A DNA stretch of 64,000 nt, from the NCBI GenBank assembly GCA_964657925.1, contig CAZZWK010000010.1:1-64000 (forward strand), written 5' to 3'. A model generated the notes under the pieces. The model saw only the letters and a list, made by a program, of their open reading frames with translations. It searched no databases and was not told the origin of the DNA. Below are positions 16,389-23,405 of the stretch, one piece after another; positions within the stretch are counted from its first letter, which is position 1, and every line of letters starts with the position of its first letter. A program made the position numbers and the translations under genes. The DNA is from Dictyobacter sp964657925 (GTDB lineage Bacteria > Chloroflexota > Ktedonobacteria > Ktedonobacterales > Ktedonobacteraceae).

Positions 16389-17294
16389 TTACAGCGGTTT
16401 TTGGGCGCGAATGAACGCGCTGACGAACTTTCCATGCAGTTCATCGCGTTCTGCTTGCGAAAGGCTGGCAAGGGAGGCACGCGCACCGCTTTCAGCAACT
16501 TCCTGGATACTATAACGACGCGTCACCTCAAATTTGATGTTGGTAAAACCTGTCTGCGCCAACAAACGCTGGTAGATGTCTTCTTCTAGCGAGCCTGCAA
16601 TACAGCCTGCCCATGCCTCCATATCCTTTTGAATCACCTCGGGAAGATGCCCCTGTATGAGGATGTCAGAGATCGCCAGGCGTCCTCCTGGTGTTAAGAC
16701 GCGATATGCCTCTTGCAATACACGGGCTTTATCGGCGGAGAGATTGATGACGCAATTGGAAATGATCACATCGACACTGTGAGTGGGAAGCGGGATGGCT
16801 TCGATGATACCTTTGAGAAAGGTTACATTGGTGATGCCTGACTCGGCACGATTGCGTTCGGCAAGCGCGAGCATAGCGTCGGTCATATCGAGGCCGTAGG
16901 CGAAGCCGGTGGGGCCAACGCGGCGCGCTGAAAGCAGGACATCGATGCCGCCTCCGCTACCGAGATCGAGCACTTTTTCACCAGGCTGAAGTTCCGCGAG
17001 CGCGGTAGGGTTGCCGCAGCCACGCGAGGCAAGAGCGGCGGCTATAGGGAGTTCACTCAATTCTGTCGCAGTATATAAATTGTCTGTAATGGGATCACCT
17101 GTGGTAGTTGAACAACAATCGTTACCGCAACAACTTTTTTGCTCCGCAATAGGGGTAACGGTGTCGGTTGAGCAACAATCATTACTACAGCAACTTTTTT
17201 GCTCCGTGATTGGTGAAACAACATTGAGGTGCGCGATGCTTTGTGTATAGCGATCTTTTACCAGAGAGCGTAGGTGCTCATCATGTGTGGTCAT
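16389..17294 (-). CDS. arsM: Arsenite S-adenosylmethionine methyltransferase ArsM with duplicated Cys-rich segment
   Basis: Methylates As(III) using S-adenosylmethionine, giving volatile or less retained arsenicals. The SAM motif VLDLGSGGGIDVLLSARRVG is followed by DMTDAML. Three arsenic-binding cysteines are visible in SRGCGNPTAL (Cys93), ISNCVINLS and WAGCIAGS. Unusually, the N terminus holds a tandem 20-residue duplication (31-50 and 51-70), each with EQKSCC(S/G)NDCCST. The corresponding 60-bp DNA is also directly repeated. GGAGA precedes the ATG by 7 nt. The gene lies downstream of the sigma factor gene and has its own copy of the shared promoter element (17361-17391). Confidence 0.92.
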   Translation of the reverse strand: MTTHDEHLRSLVKDRYTQSIAHLNVVSPITEQKSCCSNDCCSTDTVTPIAEQKSCCGNDCCSTTTGDPITDNLYTATELSELPIAAALASRGCGNPTALAELQPGEKVLDLGSGGGIDVLLSARRVGPTGFAYGLDMTDAMLALAERNRAESGITNVTFLKGIIEAIPLPTHSVDVIISNCVINLSADKARVLQEAYRVLTPGGRLAISDILIQGHLPEVIQKDMEAWAGCIAGSLEEDIYQRLLAQTGFTNIKFEVTRRYSIQEVAESGARASLASLSQAERDELHGKFVSAFIRAQKPL

Positions 17295-17360
17295 CGTTTG
17301 TCTCCATACTTTTGTTCTTTATTGGAAAGCAACAACTTTACTTTCCACTTGCATTCAACT

Positions 17361-17391
17361 ATAGAGACTGAGTGAAGATGAAAAGGACGCA
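17361..17391 (-). promoter_or_regulatory. Putative ECF sigma promoter of arsM
   Basis: Minus-strand TGCGTCCTTTT, 12 bp, GTCTCTAT. The same two blocks with identical 12-bp spacing stand before the neighbouring sigma factor gene (18032-18062). The inferred -10 block ends about 66 bp from the arsM start. Confidence 0.65.
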
Positions 17392-17416
17392 GGCAAGTGA
17401 GGACAGCAACTTCGAT

Positions 17417-17992
17417 TTAAAGAGGACAACAAGAAGAAGTGGTACAGCACTGGTTTCTGGGATGATAGGCGATGATTTTTCCGCGGCGATCAAACACGAA
17501 ATCGCAGCAGGCAAGGAGCATTTGCTTGAGCTGTTTTCTGGCACGCTGGACGCGTGATTTTGCGCCTGAGAAAGAGAGGTGTAGATGGGAAGCCAATTCC
17601 TTCTGGGTCAATCCCTGGTATTCGGTCAGGATGATAGCTTCACGATATGGTTCGGGTAGATGATCGACCATTTCTTTGATTGATGGGAGCAACACTTGTG
17701 ATACATCTAGTTGAGCAGGCTCCTCAGCTAGATCGAAAGGTTCGGGCAAAGTCACGGATGTCTTCTGAGAACGGTAGTAGTCGTAGATAGTATGGCGCGT
17801 GATTTGATAGAGCCAGGATTGTAATTTTTCTTCGTTCTGAAGGGTTTCAATGTGCGTGAGCAATTTCAGAAAAACGTCTTGCAAAATGTCGTCCGCGAGC
17901 GCATCGTCATGGGTGTGCTTGAGAATAAAATGTTTCAGCGGACGATGCAAGGTATGCCAGGCTTGATCGGCTGTAAGTGTCATAGTGTTCAC
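17417..17992 (-). CDS. ECF RNA polymerase sigma factor, SigZ-like, with Cys-rich tail
   Basis: A 191-residue sigma factor. Region 2 spans about 13-80 (ADDILQDVFLKLLTHIETL, SWLYQITRHTIYDYYRSQK) and region 4 about 105-160 (LPEPYREAIILTEYQGLTQKELA, then GAKSRVQRARKQL). The C-terminal tail reads LLACCDFVFDRRGKIIAY then NQCCTTSSCCPL, giving three CC pairs. A cysteine-rich tail is known to sense metal in CorE-type ECF factors; here it may sense arsenic or another thiophilic ion (inference). No anti-sigma gene is adjacent. The start is GTG at 17992 (GAGGGAACG upstream) or ATG at 17983. Confidence 0.9.
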   Translation of the reverse strand: MNTMTLTADQAWHTLHRPLKHFILKHTHDDALADDILQDVFLKLLTHIETLQNEEKLQSWLYQITRHTIYDYYRSQKTSVTLPEPFDLAEEPAQLDVSQVLLPSIKEMVDHLPEPYREAIILTEYQGLTQKELASHLHLSFSGAKSRVQRARKQLKQMLLACCDFVFDRRGKIIAYHPRNQCCTTSSCCPL

Positions 17993-18031
17993 CGTTCCCT
18001 CTCATAATTCAGGAGTCAAATTCTATCATGA

Positions 18032-18062
18032 ATAGAGACGGGTAGAAGAGCAAAAGGACGCA
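18032..18062 (-). promoter_or_regulatory. Putative autoregulated ECF sigma promoter
   Basis: Minus-strand TGCGTCCTTTT, 12 bp, GTCTCTAT, about 40 bp before the GTG start of the sigma gene. It matches the element before arsM in both blocks and in spacing, with CTCTTC-like spacer sequence also similar. ECF factors commonly drive their own promoters. Confidence 0.65.
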
Positions 18063-18083
18063 AGCGAGAGCAAGAGAGTGGGG

Positions 18084-18728
18084 TCAAAAATCCGATGAAG
18101 GGATGCTCAGGGAGACTTGAGGGGTGGGGCGTCGAGCGGTCGTCATCCACAGCAAGAGGGAGAGTAGCACGATAGATACGCCAATCAGTAGCAGGATGAA
18201 TTGGAAGAGGAAGCCGAAGAAGGCGATAAAGAGGCCCGCGGCGGTGATGACGGGCCAGATGCTGGCAGGGATGTGCTCTTTATTGTATGTTGCTAGAAGC
18301 GCGGCTTCTTTTCTGGCTTCCTGCTGCGCCCTCTGTTGTTTGCGTGAGGTGAGTTGACGATCGACTTCGGCGTGGAGCGCGCGAGCATCGAAGGGTTTTG
18401 TCATGCAGAGGACTGGCTGCTCTTTGTTGAGCAAAGAGGAGGGTAGTTTGGAGCGGGGGTTTTCCCAGGCGAGCACAATTATCGGCAAGCTGGCAAGGAT
18501 AGGATGGGTGCGCAAGGAGGTGAGCAAGGACCAGTCACAGGTGGGGCCACGATCGACATCGATGATGAGTAACTCCGGTGTTTCCGCCTGTTCAGATGGT
18601 AGTGTTGTTGGTGACGCTGTCTCGACGACGTGCAGATCGTGCTGGCGCAAACCAAGGGAGATCAAGCGACGAAACGAGGGATCGGGCTCGTAGAGTAGAA
18701 TTGTTGCAGCATCCTGACCTTGCGACAT
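18084..18728 (-). CDS. Receiver-domain protein with C-terminal two-helix membrane anchor
   Basis: Residues 8-128 form a response-regulator receiver domain: acidic pair in LLYEPD (Glu14, Asp16), phosphoacceptor Asp57 in LLIIDVDRG, and Lys111 in MTKPFD. A charged linker (RKQQRAQQEARKEAA) is followed by PASIWPVITAAGLFIAFFGF and a second hydrophobic helix (about 155-200). This pair strongly resembles the short cytochrome oxidase subunit IV-like protein encoded at 22990-23373 and the anchor of the BON protein at 30283. No output domain is seen. GAGG lies 7 nt before the ATG. A copy of the respiratory motif (site B) is 100 bp upstream. The role is unknown; it may tether phosphorylation signalling to the membrane. 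Confidence 0.8.
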   Translation of the reverse strand: MSQGQDAATILLYEPDPSFRRLISLGLRQHDLHVVETASPTTLPSEQAETPELLIIDVDRGPTCDWSLLTSLRTHPILASLPIIVLAWENPRSKLPSSLLNKEQPVLCMTKPFDARALHAEVDRQLTSRKQQRAQQEARKEAALLATYNKEHIPASIWPVITAAGLFIAFFGFLFQFILLLIGVSIVLLSLLLWMTTARRPTPQVSLSIPSSDF

Positions 18729-18828
18729 ACCTGTACCTCGGAAAAGCGAAATGGAGTCAATAGTCGATACATACCTGTATGAGCATAGAGGGTGAACATT
18801 ACAGAGACATTGATATCTAGGGTAAACG

Positions 18829-18845
18829 CCTTACAGGGGCCTAAA
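18829..18845 (-). promoter_or_regulatory. Respiratory-regulon candidate element, site B
   Basis: Minus-strand TTTAGGCCCCTGTAAGG, preceded by CTGAAAATG, pointing to the membrane receiver gene that starts 100 bp away. It is the most diverged of the four copies in its centre but keeps AGGnnnnTGTAAGG. Confidence 0.5.
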
Positions 18846-19012
18846 CATTTTCAGGAATAGAGGAATGTTTTATCAGGGTTTAAGGATGTTATCAGATGAG
18901 GACAGAAAACGTTTATCAGACGATAACGAATTTTTACGCGCAAGATCGGGAAGGGATTGTGTGATGGGGGATGTGGTCGTGAATGGGGAAGAGGTATCTC
19001 GTTGGAGATAAG

Positions 19013-19153
19013 GCACGATAAATCGGNNNNNNNNNNNNNNNNNNNNNNNNNNNNNNNNNNNNNNNNNNNNNNNNNNNNNNNNNNNNNNNNNNNNNNNNNN
19101 NNNNNNNNNNNNNNNNNNNNNNNNNNGCACGATAAATCGGCTCCTACCGAGGA
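19013..19153. repeat. Family III repeat split by a 100-N assembly gap
   Basis: GCACGATAAATCGG occurs at 19013-19026 and again at 19127-19140, directly bordering the N run at 19027-19126. The right copy continues CTCCTACCGAGG. The scaffold was evidently broken at this repeat; the true gap length is unknown and could be negative (overlapping contig ends). Confidence 0.7.
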
Positions 19154-19200
19154 GTAGGATGGAGTTTGACCGAAGGGTTCGAGTGGAGTTTGACAGAAGA

Positions 19201-21177
19201 TTAGAGTTTGGCGAGTTTGTAGCCGACGTCGGGGACGGTGAGGATGTATTGAGGGCGGCGCGAGTTGGTTTCGATCTTGCGGCGCAGGCGACTGATGTAG
19301 ACCCAGATGAAATCTACGTCGCGGTTATACTCGGGTCCCCAGACTTTTTCCAGTAAGAGTTCGTGGGTGACGACCATGCCGACATTTTGCGCCAGTGTGC
19401 TGAGCAGTTTGTACTCGGTGCGGCTGAGTTGAACAGCCTGATCGCGCACGGTTACGAGGTGTTGCGCGTAGTCGATGACGAGGTCGCCGGTCGTAAATAC
19501 CGATTGCTGTGGTTGTGTGCCGGGGGTGGGGGCTGACTGGCGACGCAAGAGGGCACGAACACGAGCCAGCAGTTCTTTCATGCCGAACGGTTTCATGACC
19601 ACGTCATCGCAGCCTAGGTCGAAAAGTTGCACGCGCTCATCCTCGTCGCAGACGTCGGTCAGCATCAGCAGGGGGGCGGCAGAAAATTCGCGCAGGCGTT
19701 GTAAGAGTTCCATGCCCTGCATATCCGAGAGGTGGGAGGAGAGCAGAATGATGTCAGGCTCCTCCAGGTCGAGCTGGCGCAAGAACTGCACACCGTGATT
19801 TACCACCTGCACACGGTACTGTTGCTCTTCCAGATTCGAGCGGACGTAGCGAGCGAGGCGTGCGTCGTTTTCGGCCAGTAGCACGCGCACACGACGGTCC
19901 TGATGGAGAGGCATGCTCGATCGTTGCGGTTGCTGAGCGATAGCCAGTGAAGTCTGCGCAGTAGTAGACGACACGATAGGAGTCGGAGGCGCGAACGGCA
20001 AGGTAAAGTAGAAGGTCGAGCCCTGGTCGCGACCGAGAGAATCGGCCCAGATGCGACCATGGTGAGCCTCGATAGTGGCACGAGCGGAAGAGAGGCCGAG
20101 GCCACTGCCATTCTGGTTTTCGTCCGCTGCATCCTGGGTGGTCGGCACGCGGTAGAAGCGATCGAAGATGCGATCGAGATACTCTGAAGGGATGCCGATG
20201 CCTTCATCGGCGACGGAGACGCGCAGCTCGACATCATTGGCTTCCAGTTGCAAGCGTACGACGCTATTGGATGGTGAGTAGGTCACCGCGTTTTGCAGGA
20301 GGTGATTGAGCACTTGCTCCAGACGCAAGGCATCGCAGGTCACGGGCGGAACCTCAGCAGCGATATCGAGGATGAAGTGGTGATCGAGGGCTTGTTTTTG
20401 CCAACGTTGTACGAGTTGCAGCAGCAGGTTGGAGAACTGAACCTGGGCCATATGCAAGGGTTGCGCGCCAGCATCGAAACGCCAGACATCGAGCAGGGTA
20501 TTGAGGATGTCGTAGAGGCGATCGGACTGTGTATCGATCATCTGCAACATCTCGCGTTGCAAAGCGGGGTCCCAGCGTGCGGAGCCACCGAGCAAGGTAG
20601 TCGCGCAGCCTTTGACGATGGCGAGTGGTGTTTTTAATTCGTGGGCGGCCATCGACAGGGTTTCCGCGCGCGATTCGGCGGCGGTTCTTTCCAATGTGAT
20701 ATCGTCGAAGAGGATGCCGCGACCGAGAAAATGGCCGTGGTCGTCGCGAACGGGAAAGCTGCGCACACGTAGCCACTGGGCGGCGGCGTTGAGTAAAGAG
20801 AGGTCTGTAGCAGACTCCTGCTCTGGATGATGCCAGGCCTGATCGAGGTCTGGTTTTACCTGGCGTGGATCGGTCGCGATGGAGAGGAGATGTTGACGCA
20901 CGTCGAAATGCTGAATATGGGTGCGCTCGGCGCGGTCAAGGTGCAGCAGGTGCAAGGCGCTTTTATTGGCGTAAGTGACACGCTCGTCCTCATTGAGCAG
21001 CATAAAGCCGCTACTCATACTCGCGCACACTTCAGCAAGCACACGGTATTCAGCAGTAAAACCAGTGGGGAGGGTATCGGTAGAGGGTCGCGGGGATTGG
21101 ACAAATGAAGTTGCGTTCTCTTCAATCCACAGACCACCGACCACTGCGTCGTATTCGCTCCCGAGCGAGAGAGTCAT
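19201..21177 (-). CDS. One-piece hybrid two-component protein: PAS, histidine kinase, receiver, winged helix
   Basis: About 658 residues. Order: PAS-like sensor (about 42-165), HisKA with AAHELKTPLA (His179), and HATPase with NAVTYSP, DEGIGIP and GSGLGLSSA. Next comes a receiver domain (about 430-545) and an OmpR-type winged helix (about 560-655, LSRTEYKLLSTLAQNVGMVV). The sensor, transmitter and DNA-binding output are therefore on one chain. The receiver lacks the phosphoacceptor: where PDxxLLD is expected it has PDIILLSSH (Ser480). The Lys in VMKPF and part of the acidic pocket (LLAEND) remain. No membrane segment is seen. The start at 21177 has AAAGGTGAT upstream; a longer frame begins at 21231. 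Confidence 0.9.
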   Translation of the reverse strand: MTLSLGSEYDAVVGGLWIEENATSFVQSPRPSTDTLPTGFTAEYRVLAEVCASMSSGFMLLNEDERVTYANKSALHLLHLDRAERTHIQHFDVRQHLLSIATDPRQVKPDLDQAWHHPEQESATDLSLLNAAAQWLRVRSFPVRDDHGHFLGRGILFDDITLERTAAESRAETLSMAAHELKTPLAIVKGCATTLLGGSARWDPALQREMLQMIDTQSDRLYDILNTLLDVWRFDAGAQPLHMAQVQFSNLLLQLVQRWQKQALDHHFILDIAAEVPPVTCDALRLEQVLNHLLQNAVTYSPSNSVVRLQLEANDVELRVSVADEGIGIPSEYLDRIFDRFYRVPTTQDAADENQNGSGLGLSSARATIEAHHGRIWADSLGRDQGSTFYFTLPFAPPTPIVSSTTAQTSLAIAQQPQRSSMPLHQDRRVRVLLAENDARLARYVRSNLEEQQYRVQVVNHGVQFLRQLDLEEPDIILLSSHLSDMQGMELLQRLREFSAAPLLMLTDVCDEDERVQLFDLGCDDVVMKPFGMKELLARVRALLRRQSAPTPGTQPQQSVFTTGDLVIDYAQHLVTVRDQAVQLSRTEYKLLSTLAQNVGMVVTHELLLEKVWGPEYNRDVDFIWVYISRLRRKIETNSRRPQYILTVPDVGYKLAKL

Positions 21178-21360
21178 CCCAGCATCACCTTTCCTAGCAG
21201 AGATATGAACGCCGACCGCGTTGCAGGGCATGCGTTTTCTTTATGAGATAGAGTAATGGAAAACAGCCAGAGAGACTAGCCCAATTATTTGTTCTAGATA
21301 TATTCTAGCAAAAAGGATCAACCGTGAGGTTGTTTAGGAGATTTTGCAGAACAAAGGGCT

Positions 21361-21447
21361 ATGGGCAAACGCGTGGTTTGCCCTACGCGGACCTGACGCG
21401 TGGGTTTGCCCTACGCGGACGATTGGGCGCGTGGGGCAAACGTATGG
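21361..21447. repeat. Cluster of three family I repeat copies
   Basis: GGGCAAACGCGTGGTTTGCCCTACGCGG at 21361-21390 is followed by partial copies at 21395-21418 and 21427-21447 in alternating orientation. They sit between the stop of the zinc-ribbon membrane protein gene and the start of the hybrid kinase gene. Confidence 0.75.
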
Positions 21448-21464
21448 AGGCGTGAAAGGGTTAA

Positions 21465-21881
21465 CTAGTGGAGGCTAGCGATCATGACGATGAGGGCGAG
21501 GTGGATGATCATGGCGATGATGAAGGCGGCGGCCATGAAGACGATCCAGCGGCGATCGTTGATATATTCGCGTACGCGTGTTGAGTAGGCATTGGGCCAG
21601 CGTTCAGCGGCGATCAGGCCCATAGCGATACGCAGACGCAGGGGAGAGCGAAGAGGGGAGCGTTCCATCTCTTGCTGAAGCGCTTGATGGCAGGATTTGC
21701 AGAGCACCCAGGAGAGGCGTGGGGCGGGCACATCCTCGGGCTCGGTCACATAGACAGGCTCAAACCAGATATGGCTGGTGCAAACCGAACAGTAAGGCGT
21801 AGAGCGGCGGCTGCGTCTTTTGTTTTCGTCATCGGTATAGGGAGCGACGACTGACCCATCTCCGGGCATTGCCTCTTTCAT
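21465..21881 (-). CDS. Zinc-ribbon-like membrane protein, unknown
   Basis: A 138-residue protein. Two cysteine pairs, YCSVCTSH (about 31-34) and LCKSCHQ (about 62-65), are spaced as in a zinc ribbon. A polar stretch is followed by one C-terminal membrane helix (about 110-135, IVFMAAAFIIAMIIHLALIVMI). No family is recognised. It is transcribed alone or read through into the hybrid kinase gene region; AAAGGAA lies about 12 nt before the ATG. Confidence 0.65.
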   Translation of the reverse strand: MKEAMPGDGSVVAPYTDDENKRRSRRSTPYCSVCTSHIWFEPVYVTEPEDVPAPRLSWVLCKSCHQALQQEMERSPLRSPLRLRIAMGLIAAERWPNAYSTRVREYINDRRWIVFMAAAFIIAMIIHLALIVMIASLH

Positions 21882-22207
21882 TACGAACGGTTCCTTTCTA
21901 CCTTATAGTCGCAGATAGACGTATTGGCGATGCGAGTATGCAGGCGAGAAATATCAGATCAGGACGAACCTGCCATCCGTCCATTGTAGCATATGCGAGA
22001 GTTGTTCTACATGTAAGTAAAGAGGTCGAACAGGTGGAAAGCGGGTAAATCGCGAGTTTGTGTGCGTCCGGTCGATAAGGGTAGGTATTCGACTGCCTTT
22101 ATTCCATCTCTGTAGTATAAAACAAGGAACGGAGGATGAGTATTCCGGTGGAGATTGTTTTGCGAAGGTCGAGATGTCGAATATTTTATCGTGATGGAAG
22201 CGGAGGT

Positions 22208-22240
22208 CCGCGGGGCAAACACGTGGTTTGCACGACGCGG
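22208..22240. repeat. REP-like repeat, family I (variant)
   Basis: CGCGGGGCAAACACGTGGTTTGCACGACGCGG: the usual GCCCTACGCGG end is changed to GCACGACGCGG, losing the CTAC word. It adjoins the hairpin at 22245-22278, whose arms repeat the new TTGCACGAC sequence. Confidence 0.6.
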
Positions 22241-22244
22241 ACCG

Positions 22245-22278
22245 GTCGGTGTCGTGCAATCGGTTGCACGACGCCGAC
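22245..22278 (-). terminator. Strong hairpin just after ctaE
   Basis: GTCGGTGTCGTGCAA, tetraloop TCGG, TTGCACGACGCCGAC: a 15-bp stem with one G-T pair. It begins 9 bp past the ctaE stop on the minus strand, so it is a natural end point for the oxidase transcript, although no T-run follows. Confidence 0.55.
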
Positions 22279-22287
22279 GAGTAATGT

Positions 22288-22896
22288 TTATTTGTAGAGG
22301 AAGGGGAGCAGGTAGACCAGGGTGAAGACGAAGACCCAGACAACATCGACGAAGTGCCAGTACATTTCGGCGGCTTCGGTGACGAAGTGTTTTTTCTGTG
22401 TGAAGTGGCCGAGCAGCGAGCGGATGAGCACGATGGTCAGCAGGATGAGGCCGATGGTCACGTGCAGACCGTGGAAGCCGGTCAGCGTGAAGAAGGCCGA
22501 GCCGAACGTGCCGAGTGATAAGGTGAAACCTTTGGCATAGAGGCCGCTATACTCGATTACCTGGCGGCCAAGGAAGATTGCGCCAAGCACAATTGTCGCG
22601 GCAAGTCCTAGATTGAAGCGGCGCATGTCGCCTTTGCGAAGGCCCAGGCTGGCCCAGTGCATCGTGCCACTACTGGCGAATAGAAAGACAGAGCTGATAA
22701 GCGGGTTGATGACATCATCGAGTCGCCAGCCACCGCCCGCGCGGATTTCGAGGTAGAGGTAGGCGGCAATCAGGTTCGCGAAGATAAGAGCTTCGGAGCA
22801 GATGAAAAAGGACATGCCCCACCATTCCAGGCTACGCCCAGGCTGATTACCCTGTTCTTCGAGAACTCTTACTTGCTCGCCGTGAGCAGTACTCAT
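22288..22896 (-). CDS. ctaE: Cytochrome c oxidase subunit III
   Basis: Integral subunit of the heme-copper oxidase. The 202-residue protein has five membrane helices, lacking the first two of mitochondrial-type COX3 as is normal for the short bacterial form. Family blocks: WWGMSFFICSEALIFANLIAAY, TLTGFHGLHVTIGLILL and YWHFVDVVWVFVFTLVYL. The ATG at 22896 is preceded by GGGAG; a TTG 15 bp upstream is in frame but lies inside that ribosome site. Last gene of the ctaC-ctaD-subunit IV-ctaE operon. Confidence 0.95.
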   Translation of the reverse strand: MSTAHGEQVRVLEEQGNQPGRSLEWWGMSFFICSEALIFANLIAAYLYLEIRAGGGWRLDDVINPLISSVFLFASSGTMHWASLGLRKGDMRRFNLGLAATIVLGAIFLGRQVIEYSGLYAKGFTLSLGTFGSAFFTLTGFHGLHVTIGLILLTIVLIRSLLGHFTQKKHFVTEAAEMYWHFVDVVWVFVFTLVYLLPFLYK

Positions 22897-22940
22897 AGAA
22901 ATTACTCCCAAGCTTCGATGTAAATGTTTTGCAATTGCAC

Positions 22941-22970
22941 GCGGGCCAATAAATTATGCCCCTACGATTG
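22941..22970. repeat. REP-like repeat, family IV
   Basis: GGGCCAATAAATTATGCCCCTAC. The GGGC and GCCC ends pair, and the minus strand begins GTAG. A second copy is at 47877-47926. It lies between the subunit IV-like gene and ctaE. Confidence 0.6.
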
Positions 22971-22989
22971 CAATGAAGGTTAACAGAGA

Positions 22990-23373
22990 CTAGCGGCGTT
23001 CCAGGGCCCAACCGATCACAGAGACAACGAGGGCCACCAGACCTATGATAAGCACGATTGGGCCAGCCATAATACCAAAAATCGAAATTGCGACACCGAA
23101 GGCGACAATCAGAGGCCAGAAGCTGGGCTTTGAAATCACCTCCGAAGCATCCACCCATTTGGTGCGGCGGCGAATACGTTTTCTACCGTTTTTGGTACGC
23201 GACGATCCGACCTCGACATCGATCTCCTGCGACCCTTGCTCGTCTGAAGCGGATGGTGCTTCAGACGGGGTGGGAGAGACAGAAGCCAGGAGACCGTCGG
23301 CGCGTGCCTCGTCGGATACTGGTTGTTGGATGCGCTCTTGTTGTTCTTGAGACACTTTTGGACCTCGGATCAT
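22990..23373 (-). CDS. Cytochrome c oxidase subunit IV-like small membrane protein
   Basis: A 127-residue protein with a disordered, charged N-terminal half and two C-terminal membrane helices starting KPSFWPLIVAFGVAISIFG and ending IGWALERR. This is the pattern of the small subunit IV found between ctaD and ctaE in Actinobacteria and Chloroflexi. Its position fits exactly. The two-helix module with the P-S-x-W-P opening recurs in the proteins at 18084 and 30283. The ribosome site is weak. Confidence 0.75.
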   Translation of the reverse strand: MIRGPKVSQEQQERIQQPVSDEARADGLLASVSPTPSEAPSASDEQGSQEIDVEVGSSRTKNGRKRIRRRTKWVDASEVISKPSFWPLIVAFGVAISIFGIMAGPIVLIIGLVALVVSVIGWALERR

Positions 23374-23405
23374 TGAACGATTAAGACCTAATGGGCACTA
23401 ACGCG

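Larger units (their letters stand above)
18729..19200. other. Intergenic region with motif B, TTATCAG repeats and a gap
   Basis: It holds the upstream region of the receiver protein gene, with site B (18829-18845) and three TTATCAG words (18870-18876, 18889-18895, 18913-18919). A 100-N assembly gap (19027-19126) follows. The gap is flanked on both sides by the same 14 bases GCACGATAAATCGG, part of repeat family III. No gene is supported. Confidence 0.6.
21882..22287. other. Intergenic region after the cox operon
   Basis: About 406 bp between ctaE (ending at 22288, minus) and the zinc-ribbon gene start. It contains a family I repeat and a strong hairpin next to ctaE (see separate entries). 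The open frames here have no ribosome site or recognisable product and are not called. Confidence 0.6.

Noticed and set aside
21954..22346. 130-codon minus-strand frame after ctaE
   Set aside because: It overlaps the 3' end of ctaE, runs through repeats and shows no domain or start signal.
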